Shown one piece after another: positions 1-7,625 of a stretch of 21,220 nt of DNA (position 1 is the first letter of the stretch; each line of letters opens with the position of its first letter). Made by a program: the position numbers and the translations under genes. Source of the stretch: Acidimicrobiia bacterium (GTDB lineage: Bacteria > Actinomycetota > Acidimicrobiia > Spongiisociales > UBA5794). The stretch covers positions 1 to 21,220 of the forward strand of contig JACDBE010000134.1 of assembly GCA_013695075.1 (NCBI GenBank). Direction: 5' to 3'. The notes under the pieces were generated by a model. The model did not search any database. It was not told where the DNA came from and saw nothing but the letters and a program-made list of their open reading frames with translations.

Positions 1-1
1 C

Positions 2-1057
2 GAGGGGACCAGCCCGGCGGGATCGCACAAGCCGAACACGGCGGTTCCCCAGGCCTTCTACAACGCCCGGGAAGGGGTGAGGAAGCTCACCACCGAGACC
101 GGGGCCGGGCAGTGGGGGAGCGCCCTCGCCTTCGCCTGCGTCCAGTTCGATCTCGAATGCGAGGTCTGGCAGGTGCGGTCGTCGTACGACCAGAAGCCGT
201 ACCGCAAGACGATGATGGAGGTGTGGGGAGCGACGGTGCACCCCAGCCCATCGGACGTCACCCAGGCGGGACGCTCGATCCTGGCCCAGGACCCGGACAG
301 CCCGGGATCGCTCGGTATCGCCATCAGCGAGGCGGTGGAGACGGCGGCGGGTGACCCGGACACGAAGTACTCGCTGGGCAGCGTGCTCAACCACGTGCTG
401 ATGCACCAGACGATCATCGGCGAGGAGGCTCTGCTCCAGCTGGCCAAGATCGGCGAGACCGCCGACCTGCTGGTGGGCTGCACCGGTGGCGGGTCCAACT
501 TCGGCGGGCTGTCGTTCCCGTTCCTGCGGGAGAAGCTGGCGGGGAAGATGGCCCCCACCATCCGATGCGTTGAGCCTGCGGCCTGCCCGTCGCTCACCAG
601 GGGGGAGTACCGCTACGACTTCGGCGACGCCATCGGCATGACCCCGCTGGTGAAGATGCACACCCTGGGCCACGACTTCATCCCCGAACCCATCCACGCC
701 GGCGGGTTGCGTTACCACGGCATGTCACCGCTGGTGTCGCACATCTACGAGATGGGGATGGTCGAGGCCGAGGCCATCGACCAGCTGGAATGCTTCGGTG
801 CCGCCCTGGCCTTCGCGCGTACCGAGGGGATCATCCCCGCCCCCGAGCCCAGCCATGCCATCGCCGCCACTATCCGCGAGGCGCATCGGGCCAAGGAGCG
901 GGGCGAGGAGACCGTGATCCTCACCGCCCTGTGCGGTCACGGCCACTTCGACATGGGGGCCTACCAGGCCTACCTCGACGGCACTCTGACCGACTTCGAC
1001 TACCCGGCAGACCAGGTGGCGGCCGCCATGGAGCGGGTCCCGGTCGTCGCCGGCTGA
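2..1057 (+). CDS. trpB2: TrpB2-type tryptophan synthase beta chain (5' truncated by window edge)
   Basis: This PLP enzyme of the TrpB2 subfamily should condense indole with serine to give tryptophan. The reading frame is open from base 2, so the true start lies outside the window; about 351 codons are present, where the family usually has roughly 430-450, so I infer that about 90 residues are missing. Near the left edge the GSHKPNT motif holds the lysine expected to form the Schiff base, followed by TETGAGQWG, a TrpB signature. GCTGGGSNFGG is the glycine-rich loop that binds the PLP phosphate, and the end carries LCGHGHFDM. The GTG at 77 is only an internal valine, because these family motifs continue upstream of it. 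The gene converges on the patatin-like gene with 64 bases between them. The subfamily call rests on motif wording; a cysteine- or threonine-using fold-type II enzyme is less likely. Confidence 0.86.
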   Translation, partial: EGTSPAGSHKPNTAVPQAFYNAREGVRKLTTETGAGQWGSALAFACVQFDLECEVWQVRSSYDQKPYRKTMMEVWGATVHPSPSDVTQAGRSILAQDPDSPGSLGIAISEAVETAAGDPDTKYSLGSVLNHVLMHQTIIGEEALLQLAKIGETADLLVGCTGGGSNFGGLSFPFLREKLAGKMAPTIRCVEPAACPSLTRGEYRYDFGDAIGMTPLVKMHTLGHDFIPEPIHAGGLRYHGMSPLVSHIYEMGMVEAEAIDQLECFGAALAFARTEGIIPAPEPSHAIAATIREAHRAKERGEETVILTALCGHGHFDMGAYQAYLDGTLTDFDYPADQVAAAMERVPVVAG

Positions 1058-1121
1058 CCGAAGCCCACGAACCTAAGGCTGTGGCATGCCGTGGCGACAT
1101 GTGATCCGCTGAAGTTGGCGA

Positions 1122-2087
1122 TCAGGGGACGGGTTGGCGGGCTCCCAGGTGGCGCTGGACGATGTTCCACACCGCCGGGTTGCTCAGCTCGTCGCGCATG
1201 GTGCGCAAGGTGCGCAGGAAGGCGGGGATAGCGGCCCTGGTGGACATCGGGTTGGGACGGCTCACCTCGAGGATGCTCTCATCGGGACGGAGCACCACGA
1301 TGTCGGTGTCGGGCCACCGCTCGGCGATGCGAGCCATCTCGATGTCGAGTGCCGCCCTGCCCACCCGGTCGAGGGCCCCCTCGTAGAAGCGGGCCCCGGG
1401 TCTGGCATCGAGGGCGGCCATGGGGGCGATCACGATGAGCAGGTCGAGGGGATGCGGCAAACCCAGCACCAGATCGGCGGAGGTGCCGCTGGCCATGCCG
1501 CCATCGGAGTACCAGCGGCCGTTGATCTGCACCGGCTCGTACACCATCGGTACCGCCACCGAGGCGGCCACCGCCTCCTTGAAGGCGACGGCGGGGGCAG
1601 CATCGGTGCCGAACGGTGCCCTGGTCCGGGTGGCTAGGTCGAAGCCGACGATCACGGTGGGACGGTGCGGCCAGCTGCGCGCCATGTCGGCCCCGATCCG
1701 CTCCTCGATCCACTCGGCGATGCCGTCGGTGGTGTACATGGCGGGGCTGCCCGCCACCATGCGCAGATCGGGGATCCCGGTGAGCCCGGGAAGCACCCCG
1801 CGCCGCAGCCAGCGGATCATGCCGCGAGGTCTGGCCCGCCGGTAGCACCTGGCGCGGAGCCGTTCGGTGGCCTCGGTACGGGAGCGGGCATCGTCGATGA
1901 ACGTGTCGATGTTGAGCTGCCCGCCCCGCAGCATGGCGGCGGTGAACGCCCCGCAGGAGGTCCCCACCACCACGGCCGCATCGCTCGGATCCCACCCGGT
2001 GGCCATCTCCAACGCCATCAGGCACCCCAGGTGATAAGAAGCGCCGGTGATCCCACCACCGCCAAGTACCAGTCCCACCGATCCCAT
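1122..2087 (-). CDS. patatin-like phospholipase / serine hydrolase
   Basis: This 321-aa protein belongs to the patatin-like family, whose members hydrolyse acyl esters of phospholipids or neutral lipids with a Ser-Asp dyad. The oxyanion-hole glycine run GGGGITG is at residues 9-15, the nucleophile is Ser44 in GTSCG (GxSxG), and the catalytic Asp195 is in SDGG. No signal peptide or membrane helix is evident, so it is probably cytoplasmic. The substrate cannot be told from sequence. The ATG at 2087 is preceded by only a weak AAGG; a TAAGGT hexamer at 2099-2094 ends six bases before the ATG, which fits a leaderless transcript. It diverges from mshD over an 85-base gap containing a perfect inverted repeat (2127-2141), so the two may share a regulator. 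Confidence 0.85.
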   Translation of the reverse strand: MGSVGLVLGGGGITGASYHLGCLMALEMATGWDPSDAAVVVGTSCGAFTAAMLRGGQLNIDTFIDDARSRTEATERLRARCYRRARPRGMIRWLRRGVLPGLTGIPDLRMVAGSPAMYTTDGIAEWIEERIGADMARSWPHRPTVIVGFDLATRTRAPFGTDAAPAVAFKEAVAASVAVPMVYEPVQINGRWYSDGGMASGTSADLVLGLPHPLDLLIVIAPMAALDARPGARFYEGALDRVGRAALDIEMARIAERWPDTDIVVLRPDESILEVSRPNPMSTRAAIPAFLRTLRTMRDELSNPAVWNIVQRHLGARQPVP

Positions 2088-2172
2088 GATGAAACCTTAG
2101 GTGCTGCCGAACGTATGGATGGGCGCGGTACGAGTCGTACCCGGTGGCTTCGATTTCCCTAGCCTCCGGCCG
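2088..2172. promoter_or_regulatory. divergent promoter region with a perfect 7-bp inverted repeat
   Basis: The gap between the patatin gene and mshD holds GGTACGA-G-TCGTACC at 2127-2141, two perfect 7-base arms around one base, a shape typical of a dimeric repressor site. Candidate -10 hexamers face outward: TAAGGT (2099-2094, minus), six bases before the patatin ATG, and TAGCCT (2160-2165, plus), seven bases before the mshD ATG. The palindrome overlaps where the -35 element of the mshD promoter would fall. No good -35 hexamers are seen. Promoter and operator roles are inferred from position and symmetry. Confidence 0.4.
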
Positions 2173-3066
2173 ATGTTGGTCCGCACCGCCCACCCCTCCG
2201 ACCGCGACGCCATCGAGGCGTTGCTCGACCGCCGCCAGCGCACCGACGGCCATCCCGCCGTCAGCGAGCACAAAGCGATCCGCCTGCTGTCGCCTGAGCA
2301 GATAGGCCGGGTGGTCATCGAAGACGGCAACGGGGAACCAGGTCTGGTGGGTTATGCCGTAGCCAACCGCCATCCACCAGCCGCCGGGCTGCCCAACGGC
2401 CACTGGGCGGTGGAGATCGTCGCCGAGCCCGATCATGACGACGAGGTGGCCATCGTACGTCTGCTGACCGACACCATGGCGGACGGCATCCGCGACGACG
2501 CACCGCTCACCCTGTGGGTGTGGCGCCGGGCCGAAACAGCGGCGGTGTCACCGCGGCGACTGAGCCGGAGGCGGATCCTGGCGGAGATGGCCCGGCAGCT
2601 CCCCGTCGGCACCGAGTGGTCCCTGCCCGACGGGATCGAGCTGCGCACCTTCCGACCCGGAGACGGCCCGGCGTGGATCGAGGCCAACAACGCCGCCTTC
2701 GCCGGCCACCCCGAGAACGGTGCCCTCGACGACGACAACCTGGCAAGACGGGTCCAGCAGCGGTGGTTCGACCCCCAGGGCTTCCTGCTGGCCTGGAATG
2801 GCGACAAGCTGGTCGGGTTCTGCTGGACCAAGGTCCATGACGCCACCCGGGGCGAGATCTACATCATCGGGATCGTCCCCGATGCCCAGGGGCAGGGGCT
2901 GGGACGGGCGCTGCTGCTGGCCGGGCTCGCCGACCTACACCAGCGGCGCGGTATCACCGAAGCGGTGTTGTACACCGATGCCGATGACAACCGGGCCGTC
3001 AGCATGTACCGATCGCTCGGGTTCGAGACCATCAGGATGCTCGAGGAGTTGGTCCTCCGGGCCTGA
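2173..3066 (+). CDS. mshD: mycothiol synthase (tandem GNAT acetyltransferase)
   Basis: The 297-aa product has two GNAT-like halves, as in MshD, which acetylates the cysteine of Cys-GlcN-inositol with acetyl-CoA in the last step of mycothiol synthesis. The weakly conserved N-terminal half spans about residues 1-140. The C-terminal half carries wording typical of MshD, including NNAAFAGHPENG and FCWTKVH, then the acetyl-CoA loop GIVPDAQGQGLGRA and the closing YTDADDNRAVSMYRSLGF. I chose the ATG at 2173, where the first GNAT strand (VRTAHPSD) begins; the frame is open to 2101 but the extra 24 residues look non-family. No Shine-Dalgarno is present, and TAGCCT lies seven bases before the ATG, suggesting a leaderless mRNA. 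The stop is directly adjacent to the convergent zinc-ribbon gene's stop (TGATCA). Mycothiol is confined to Actinomycetota, so this gene supports the taxonomic call. Confidence 0.85.
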   Translation: MLVRTAHPSDRDAIEALLDRRQRTDGHPAVSEHKAIRLLSPEQIGRVVIEDGNGEPGLVGYAVANRHPPAAGLPNGHWAVEIVAEPDHDDEVAIVRLLTDTMADGIRDDAPLTLWVWRRAETAAVSPRRLSRRRILAEMARQLPVGTEWSLPDGIELRTFRPGDGPAWIEANNAAFAGHPENGALDDDNLARRVQQRWFDPQGFLLAWNGDKLVGFCWTKVHDATRGEIYIIGIVPDAQGQGLGRALLLAGLADLHQRRGITEAVLYTDADDNRAVSMYRSLGFETIRMLEELVLRA

Positions 3067-3306
3067 TCAGCCGAAACGCTGCCCACAGGAAGGGCAGCGG
3101 ACATCGGTGTCGATGGTGGCCGCCCGGCACCACGGGCACGGTAGGTCCGAGGACAGGTCGAACCCGTGGTTGCGCGGGGAGGGAGGCTCCGCGGCGGTAG
3201 AGGTGATCGCCACCCCGAGATGCCGCGGAGCAGTGACCGAGCCGGGTCTGGTCACCGCCATCACCAATCCGGCGAGCAGCACGGCCGCGGCGGCGATCTC
3301 CAACAT
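3067..3306 (-). CDS. small membrane-anchored zinc-ribbon protein (79 aa)
   Basis: This short protein has one N-terminal hydrophobic helix (about residues 3-18), a low-complexity linker, and a C-terminal zinc ribbon formed by CPWC (Cys57, Cys60) and CPSC (Cys71, Cys74). It is probably a single-pass membrane protein with the ribbon beyond the helix. The start at 3306 is well supported: GGAGG stands eight bases upstream of the ATG. Much longer upstream extension in the same frame is possible but lacks such a site, and passes through repeat copy A. The gene is tail to tail with mshD with no gap between stop codons. Its function is not known to me; small zinc ribbons often mediate protein or nucleic-acid contacts, but nothing here tells which. 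Confidence 0.7.
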   Translation of the reverse strand: MLEIAAAAVLLAGLVMAVTRPGSVTAPRHLGVAITSTAAEPPSPRNHGFDLSSDLPCPWCRAATIDTDVRCPSCGQRFG

Positions 3307-3380
3307 TCCCGAGCACCTCCTCGACGCCTGCGGTCGAGGGTAGGGGTGAGGATCCGGAATCTCGTGGATTTCCCACTCTC

Positions 3381-3600
3381 GTACTTCGGCTCGGAAACAC
3401 GTGCGTGTTTCCTCGCCGAGCTGCGCCTCCCTGCGGGCTCGGCTCCGACCGTGACGAGCGGCCTGCGGCCGCCCTTCATGCTCGGGCGGTCCGGCACAGC
3501 CGCACCACCCGAACCGAGGGGGCCGGGACAAAGCCCGCCCCCTAGGGCACCCCCACACCGCATCAGGAACACGCATGCACTTCTGAAGCGGACCACTAAG
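3381..3600 (-). repeat. dispersed structured repeat, copy A (inverted orientation)
   Basis: Read on the minus strand, this 220-bp intergenic stretch begins CTTAGTGGTCC, continues through a series of inverted repeats, and ends GCCGAAGTAC. It matches copies B (13911-14122) and C (16291-16438), which lie on the plus strand. A 62-base block (3481-3542) differs from B (13963-14024) at one base only. The terminal hairpin occupies 3386-3401 and 3404-3419, with two mismatches in one arm; other stems are a GGGGGC-type hairpin and GCGGCC/GGCCGC around a GCA loop. It fills most of the gap between the zinc-ribbon gene and thrS. It is described further in the findings. Confidence 0.85.
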
Positions 3601-3610
3601 AAGCCGGACT

Positions 3611-3672
3611 CGGCCAGTCGGCTGGCCGGTTTGCTGCCGGCGACTGGCCGGGGGTGGGTGCGGGGTTACTCT
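3611..3672 (+). promoter_or_regulatory. thrS promoter candidate with 10-bp inverted repeat
   Basis: CGGCCAGTCG at 3611-3620 and CGACTGGCCG at 3641-3650 are perfect inverted repeats of ten bases separated by twenty. A competing shorter hairpin (CGGCCAG/CTGGCCG, 3611-3627) shares the left arm. TACTCT at 3667-3672 is a candidate -10, with CTGGCC at 3644-3649 as a poor -35 at 17-base spacing. A transcript from here would start near 3679 and have a leader of about 18 bases. If transcription begins further upstream, the repeat would instead form an RNA hairpin in the thrS leader. No T-box sequence is seen. Confidence 0.35.
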
Positions 3673-3696
3673 GTGGGGCCCGCAGCCGAGGATCCG

Positions 3697-5631
3697 ATGC
3701 CCATCAAGCTCACCTTCCCCGACGGCACCGTCAACGAGTTCCCCGAGGGCACCTCGGGAGCCGACGTGGCCGCCTCCATCGGCCGCTCGCTGGCCAAGGC
3801 GGCGGTGGCGGTGAGCCTCGACGGGGAGCTGCTCGACCTGTCCCGGGTCTTGCCCGGTGACGGCCCGTTCGCCGTCATCACCGATACCACCGACCAGGGT
3901 CGGTCGGTGATCCGCCACTCGGCGGCGCACGTGCTCGCCCAGGCCGTGCTCGACCTGTACGCGGGCGCATCCTTCGCCATCGGCCCTGCCATCGAAGACG
4001 GCTTCTACTACGACTTCGACATCGGCCGCGGGTTCGTCCCCGACGATCTGGAGGCCATCGAAGCCCGGATGACCGAGATCATCGCCGAGGACCAGCCGTT
4101 CCAGCGGGACATCATCGCCGCCGAAGAGGCCAAGGCCCTGTTCGCCGACCAGCCGTTCAAGATCGAGATCATCGAGGGCGTCGACGAGGCCGAAGGTGCC
4201 GGGGGCACCGAGGTCAGCGTCTACCGCAACCTGGATTTTGTCGACCTGTGCCGCGGACCGCACCTGCCCTCCACCGGCAGGATCAAGGCGGTGAAGCTGC
4301 TTCGTTCCGCCGGGTCGTACTGGCGGGGCGACGAGAACAAGCCACAGCTGCAGCGCATCTACGGCACCGCCTGGGAGAGCCAGCAGACGCTCACCGACCA
4401 TCTGGAACGCATTGAGCAGGCCCGGCTGCGCGACCACCGCCGCATCGGGCACGAGCTCGACCTGTTCTCCTCGCCTCCCGAACTGGGGCCGGGCCTCAGC
4501 CTGTGGCACCCCAAGGGGGGCTTGCTGCGCAAGGTCATCGACGACTACAGCCGCCGCATCCATCAGCAGTACGGGTTCGACTTCGTGGTCACCCCGCATG
4601 TGGCCAAGGAACAGCTGTGGGCCATCTCGGGTCACCTCGACTTCTACGCCGACAACATGTACCCGCGTATGGAACTCGACGGGGAGGAGGGCTACCGGGT
4701 CAAGCCGATGAACTGTCCCTTCCACGTGCTCATCTACCGCAGCTCGGCCCGCTCCTACCGACAGTTGCCGATCAGACTGTCGGAGTTGGGGGCGGTGTAT
4801 CGCTACGAGCGGTCAGGGACCCTGCAGGGTCTGCTGCGGGTGCGGGGCATGGTCCAGGACGACAGCCACACGTTCTGCCGCCGCGACCAGCTCGCCGACG
4901 AGCTGGACCGGCACCTCGACTTCGTGCTCGCCATGTTCAGCGACTTCGGGTTCGACGACGTCGAGGCCGAGCTGTCCACCCGCGACCCGGACAAGTGGAT
5001 GGGCGAGCTCGACCTGTGGGACGAGGCCACCGAGGCGCTGCGGGCGACCCTGGACAAGCGGGGGGTTGCCTACGAGATCGGCGAGGGCGAGGCCGCCTTC
5101 TACGGTCCCAAGATCGACGTGCACGTCAGGGACGCCCTGGGGCGCCGCTGGCAGTGCTCCACCATCCAGCTCGACTTCAACTTCCCCCAGGCGTTCGACC
5201 TGGACTACGCCACCGCCGACAACGACCGGGCCCGACCGGTGATGATCCACTGTGCCAAGTTGGGGGCCATGGAGCGGTTCATTGCGGTGATGATCGAGCA
5301 CTACGCCGGTGCGCTGCCCGCATGGCTGAGCCCGGTGCAGGCCACCGTGGTTCCTGTCGCCGACCGCCACGACCCCTACGCCGCCACCGTGGTGGAGCGG
5401 CTGCGGGCAGAGCCCATCCGGGCCGAGGCCGACCTCAGCGACGAATCGTTGGGAGAAAAGGTGCGCCGCGCCATCACCCACAAGCACCCGGCGGTGATCG
5501 TGGTGGGTGACCGGGACGTCGAGTCGGGTACGGTGGGGCTGCGGCTGCGCGGCGAGACCGAGGAGCGGCGGGGCGTTCCCCTGGCAGACGCCGTCGTCGA
5601 GCTGGCCGCCCTGTGCTCCCCGCCCCGGTGA
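3697..5631 (+). CDS. thrS: threonyl-tRNA synthetase
   Basis: The 644-aa class II synthetase joins threonine to tRNA-Thr in the cytoplasm. Domain order is normal and full length: an N-terminal TGS domain (1-60); the editing domain with HSAAH (His74, His78) and CRGPH (Cys185, His189); the catalytic core with MNCPFH (Cys340), QDDSHTFC (His391) and VMIHCAKLG (His518), which together give the expected zinc ligands; and a C-terminal anticodon-binding domain. The ATG at 3697 begins the TGS fold (IKLTFPDGT) and has GAGG about five bases upstream; the open frame further 5' reads through repeat copy A and is not family-like. The stop lies 23 bases before the next gene, which is likely cotranscribed. 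In mycobacteria thrS opens the same PIM gene neighbourhood. Confidence 0.97.
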   Translation: MPIKLTFPDGTVNEFPEGTSGADVAASIGRSLAKAAVAVSLDGELLDLSRVLPGDGPFAVITDTTDQGRSVIRHSAAHVLAQAVLDLYAGASFAIGPAIEDGFYYDFDIGRGFVPDDLEAIEARMTEIIAEDQPFQRDIIAAEEAKALFADQPFKIEIIEGVDEAEGAGGTEVSVYRNLDFVDLCRGPHLPSTGRIKAVKLLRSAGSYWRGDENKPQLQRIYGTAWESQQTLTDHLERIEQARLRDHRRIGHELDLFSSPPELGPGLSLWHPKGGLLRKVIDDYSRRIHQQYGFDFVVTPHVAKEQLWAISGHLDFYADNMYPRMELDGEEGYRVKPMNCPFHVLIYRSSARSYRQLPIRLSELGAVYRYERSGTLQGLLRVRGMVQDDSHTFCRRDQLADELDRHLDFVLAMFSDFGFDDVEAELSTRDPDKWMGELDLWDEATEALRATLDKRGVAYEIGEGEAAFYGPKIDVHVRDALGRRWQCSTIQLDFNFPQAFDLDYATADNDRARPVMIHCAKLGAMERFIAVMIEHYAGALPAWLSPVQATVVPVADRHDPYAATVVERLRAEPIRAEADLSDESLGEKVRRAITHKHPAVIVVGDRDVESGTVGLRLRGETEERRGVPLADAVVELAALCSPPR

Positions 5632-5654
5632 TCCCGTCGTCCGGTGACGATCCG

Positions 5655-6164
5655 ATGACGAGCCCGCCGCGGCGGGTGCGGCGTCGCGGCATCGAGATCG
5701 ACCGGGAGGTGGCGGGCGCCGCCGCCATGCCCGACGACCTCGACGCCGAGGTGCTCCACCCCCATGCCGTCCCCGACCCGCAACGGCGGCGTCGCGCCGG
5801 CTTGGTGTTCGTGGCGGCGGCCGCCCTCATCGCCGCCGGGATCGCCCTCGGTGAGCTCCCGGTCTTGATGTGGCTCGCCGTCGGACTCCTGCTGGCCATT
5901 GCCGCCTACTTCCGGGTGGCTGGTTGGCACCTGGTGGTGTGGGAGGGGCGGGCGCTGGAGGTCGCCAACCGCGCCATCGGGTTCCCGGTGGGCCACGCCT
6001 CGGCCACCCTGGGGTTCATCGGGTGGCGGAGCCGGCCCATCTGGAACGTGCTGGTGTTCTCCGCGGACGACCCGCCCTCGCGGCGGGGGCTGGTGCGGGT
6101 CGATGGCATCGATGGCACCGTGGTAGAGACCTACGACGAGGAGATCCCCCCCGGCCCGTGGTGA
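5655..6164 (+). CDS. hypothetical two-TM membrane protein
   Basis: I do not recognise this 169-aa protein. An Arg-rich, Asp/Glu-containing N-terminal segment of about 47 residues precedes two adjacent hydrophobic helices (about 48-66 and 68-86), joined by the short GELP turn. A soluble C-terminal domain follows, with aromatic-rich stretches (WHLVVWEGRALEVANRA) and an end rich in Asp/Glu/Pro. Both termini are probably on the same side, and the basic N-terminus suggests the cytoplasm. The ATG at 5655 follows the thrS stop by 23 bases; a GTG at 5613 inside thrS would add 14 residues and is less likely. No clear Shine-Dalgarno is seen, so expression may depend on thrS. In Mycobacterium this slot is held by a HIT-domain gene, which this is not. 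A hairpin (6166-6183) follows. Confidence 0.7.
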   Translation: MTSPPRRVRRRGIEIDREVAGAAAMPDDLDAEVLHPHAVPDPQRRRRAGLVFVAAAALIAAGIALGELPVLMWLAVGLLLAIAAYFRVAGWHLVVWEGRALEVANRAIGFPVGHASATLGFIGWRSRPIWNVLVFSADDPPSRRGLVRVDGIDGTVVETYDEEIPPGPW

Positions 6165-6165
6165 G

Positions 6166-6183
6166 CGCCGGTTATCGCCGGCG
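6166..6183. terminator. hairpin between convergent genes
   Basis: CGCCGG at 6166-6171 and CCGGCG at 6178-6183 form a short GC stem around TTATCG in the 24-base gap between the convergent hypothetical gene and gltA. There is no T-tract on either side, so any terminating role, possibly in both directions, is a guess from position. Confidence 0.3.
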
Positions 6184-6188
6184 AGAGT

Positions 6189-7481
6189 TCACCGCTCGGC
6201 GATGGGGACGAAGTCGCGCAGCGCCTCGCCGGTGTATATCTGCCGGGGGCGGGCGATCTTGTTGTCGCCGTGCTCGTGCATCTCCATCCAGTTGGCGATC
6301 CAGCCGGGGAGCCGGCCGATGGCGAACAGCACGGTGAACATCCTGGTGGGGAACCCCAGCGCCCGGAAGATCAACCCCGAGTAGAAGTCGACGTTGGGGT
6401 ACAGCTTGCGGCTGACGAAGTAGTCGTCCTCCAGCGCCACCTTTTCCAGGTGATTGGCTATCTCCAGCAGCGGATCGTCCCGGCTGACCGTGCCCAGCAC
6501 ATCGTCGGCGAAACGCTTGAGGATCTTGGCCCTGGGGTCGTAGTTGCGGTAGATGCGGTGGCCGAAACCCATCAGCCGGTAGGGGTCGTTCTTGTCCTTG
6601 GCTCGGCTCACCGCCTTCTCCACCGTCATGTCGGGATCGACGTGGATGGCGTGGAGCATCTCCACCACCTCTTGGTTGGCCCCGCCGTGCAGCGGACCCC
6701 ATAGGGCGTTCATCCCGGCGGCGACCGAGGCGAACAAGTTGGCCTGGCTGGAACCGACGAAGCGCACCGTCGCCGTCGAGCAGTTCTGCCCGTGGTCGGC
6801 GTGCAGGATCAACAGCACGTTGAGGGCCTGGGCCACCACCTTGTCCACCGGCGAGTCCTCAACGGGGAGGGCGAACATCATGTGGAGGAAGTTCTCCACG
6901 TAGCTGAGGTCGTTGCGGGGGTAGATGTACGGCTGCCCGATGGACTTCTTGTATGCCCAGGCGGCCACGGTTGGCATCTTGGCGATGAGCCGGGTGGCAC
7001 TCTCGCGCACCGCGTCGGGGTCCTTGGGGTTGTAGTAGGCCTCGTAGAAGGTGGAGATGGCGTTGGTGGCCGAAGACAGAATCGCCATGGGATGGGCGCT
7101 GCGAGGAAAGGCGTCGAAGAACCGCTTCAGTTCCTCGTTGAGCAGGGTGTGCTGGCGCACCTTGGCCCGCCAGGCGTCGAGGGCGTCCTGGTCGGGGAGT
7201 TCGCCGAACAGCAGCAGGTAGGCCACCTCGAGGAACCCGCAGTTCTCCGCCAGGTCCTCGATCTTGTACCCGCGGTGCCACAGGGTCCCGTTGCCGCCGT
7301 CGATGTAGGTGATGTTGCTCTCGGTACTCGCCGTGTTGGCATAGCCCGGATCGAAGGTGACAAAGCCGGTGTCGCTGCGCAACGCCCCGATGTCGAGACC
7401 TACATCGCCGATCGTAGATGGGACCGTGGACAGCTCGTGGTCCTTGTCGGCAATTCGCAGCTTGGCGGTGGCGTCGGTCAT
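6189..7481 (-). CDS. gltA: citrate synthase
   Basis: The 430-aa product is a type I-like citrate synthase that condenses acetyl-CoA with oxaloacetate to open the TCA cycle. The catalytic triad is recognisable: His265 in PLHGGANQ, His308 in GFGHRIYRNYDPRA, and Asp365 in VDFYSGL. The HADHGQNCSTATVR helix is also conserved. The start is ATG 7481, with AAAGGA eight bases upstream; the frame stays open well beyond it, into the divergent pgsA gene, but that extension is an antisense artefact. A TACACT hexamer at 7535-7530 is a reasonable -10, giving a leader of about 45 bases. The gene is transcribed against its neighbours and splits a thrS-pgsA neighbourhood that is contiguous in mycobacteria. Confidence 0.96.
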   Translation of the reverse strand: MTDATAKLRIADKDHELSTVPSTIGDVGLDIGALRSDTGFVTFDPGYANTASTESNITYIDGGNGTLWHRGYKIEDLAENCGFLEVAYLLLFGELPDQDALDAWRAKVRQHTLLNEELKRFFDAFPRSAHPMAILSSATNAISTFYEAYYNPKDPDAVRESATRLIAKMPTVAAWAYKKSIGQPYIYPRNDLSYVENFLHMMFALPVEDSPVDKVVAQALNVLLILHADHGQNCSTATVRFVGSSQANLFASVAAGMNALWGPLHGGANQEVVEMLHAIHVDPDMTVEKAVSRAKDKNDPYRLMGFGHRIYRNYDPRAKILKRFADDVLGTVSRDDPLLEIANHLEKVALEDDYFVSRKLYPNVDFYSGLIFRALGFPTRMFTVLFAIGRLPGWIANWMEMHEHGDNKIARPRQIYTGEALRDFVPIAER

Positions 7482-7529
7482 CCAGATCCTTTCCCAGGAC
7501 AGGGTGGCGCGAGGTCGTGCGGCCCGGCG

Positions 7530-7603
7530 AGTGTAGCCAGCGCTCTCCCCCGTCTTCGCGGGTGGTGCCGTTTCGGAGGAGGGGGCCCGCAAGCTGGTAA
7601 CTT
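7530..7603. promoter_or_regulatory. divergent gltA / pgsA promoter region
   Basis: The 144-base gap between gltA and pgsA must hold outward-facing promoters. TACACT (7535-7530, minus) is a candidate -10 for gltA, and TAACTT (7598-7603, plus) one for pgsA. Neither has a convincing -35 at 16-18 bases, so only the -10 matches can be claimed. Confidence 0.3.
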
Positions 7604-7625
7604 TCTTGGCGGAAGGAGGACGAGT

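Noticed and set aside
3601..3696. A T-box leader for thrS.
   Set aside because: The conserved T-box core and a terminator with T-run are absent, and the space is too short.
3067..4725. A 552-codon open frame on the minus strand opposite thrS.
   Set aside because: It is the antisense shadow of thrS in GC-rich DNA; only its last 79 codons, with their own ribosome site, are taken as a gene.
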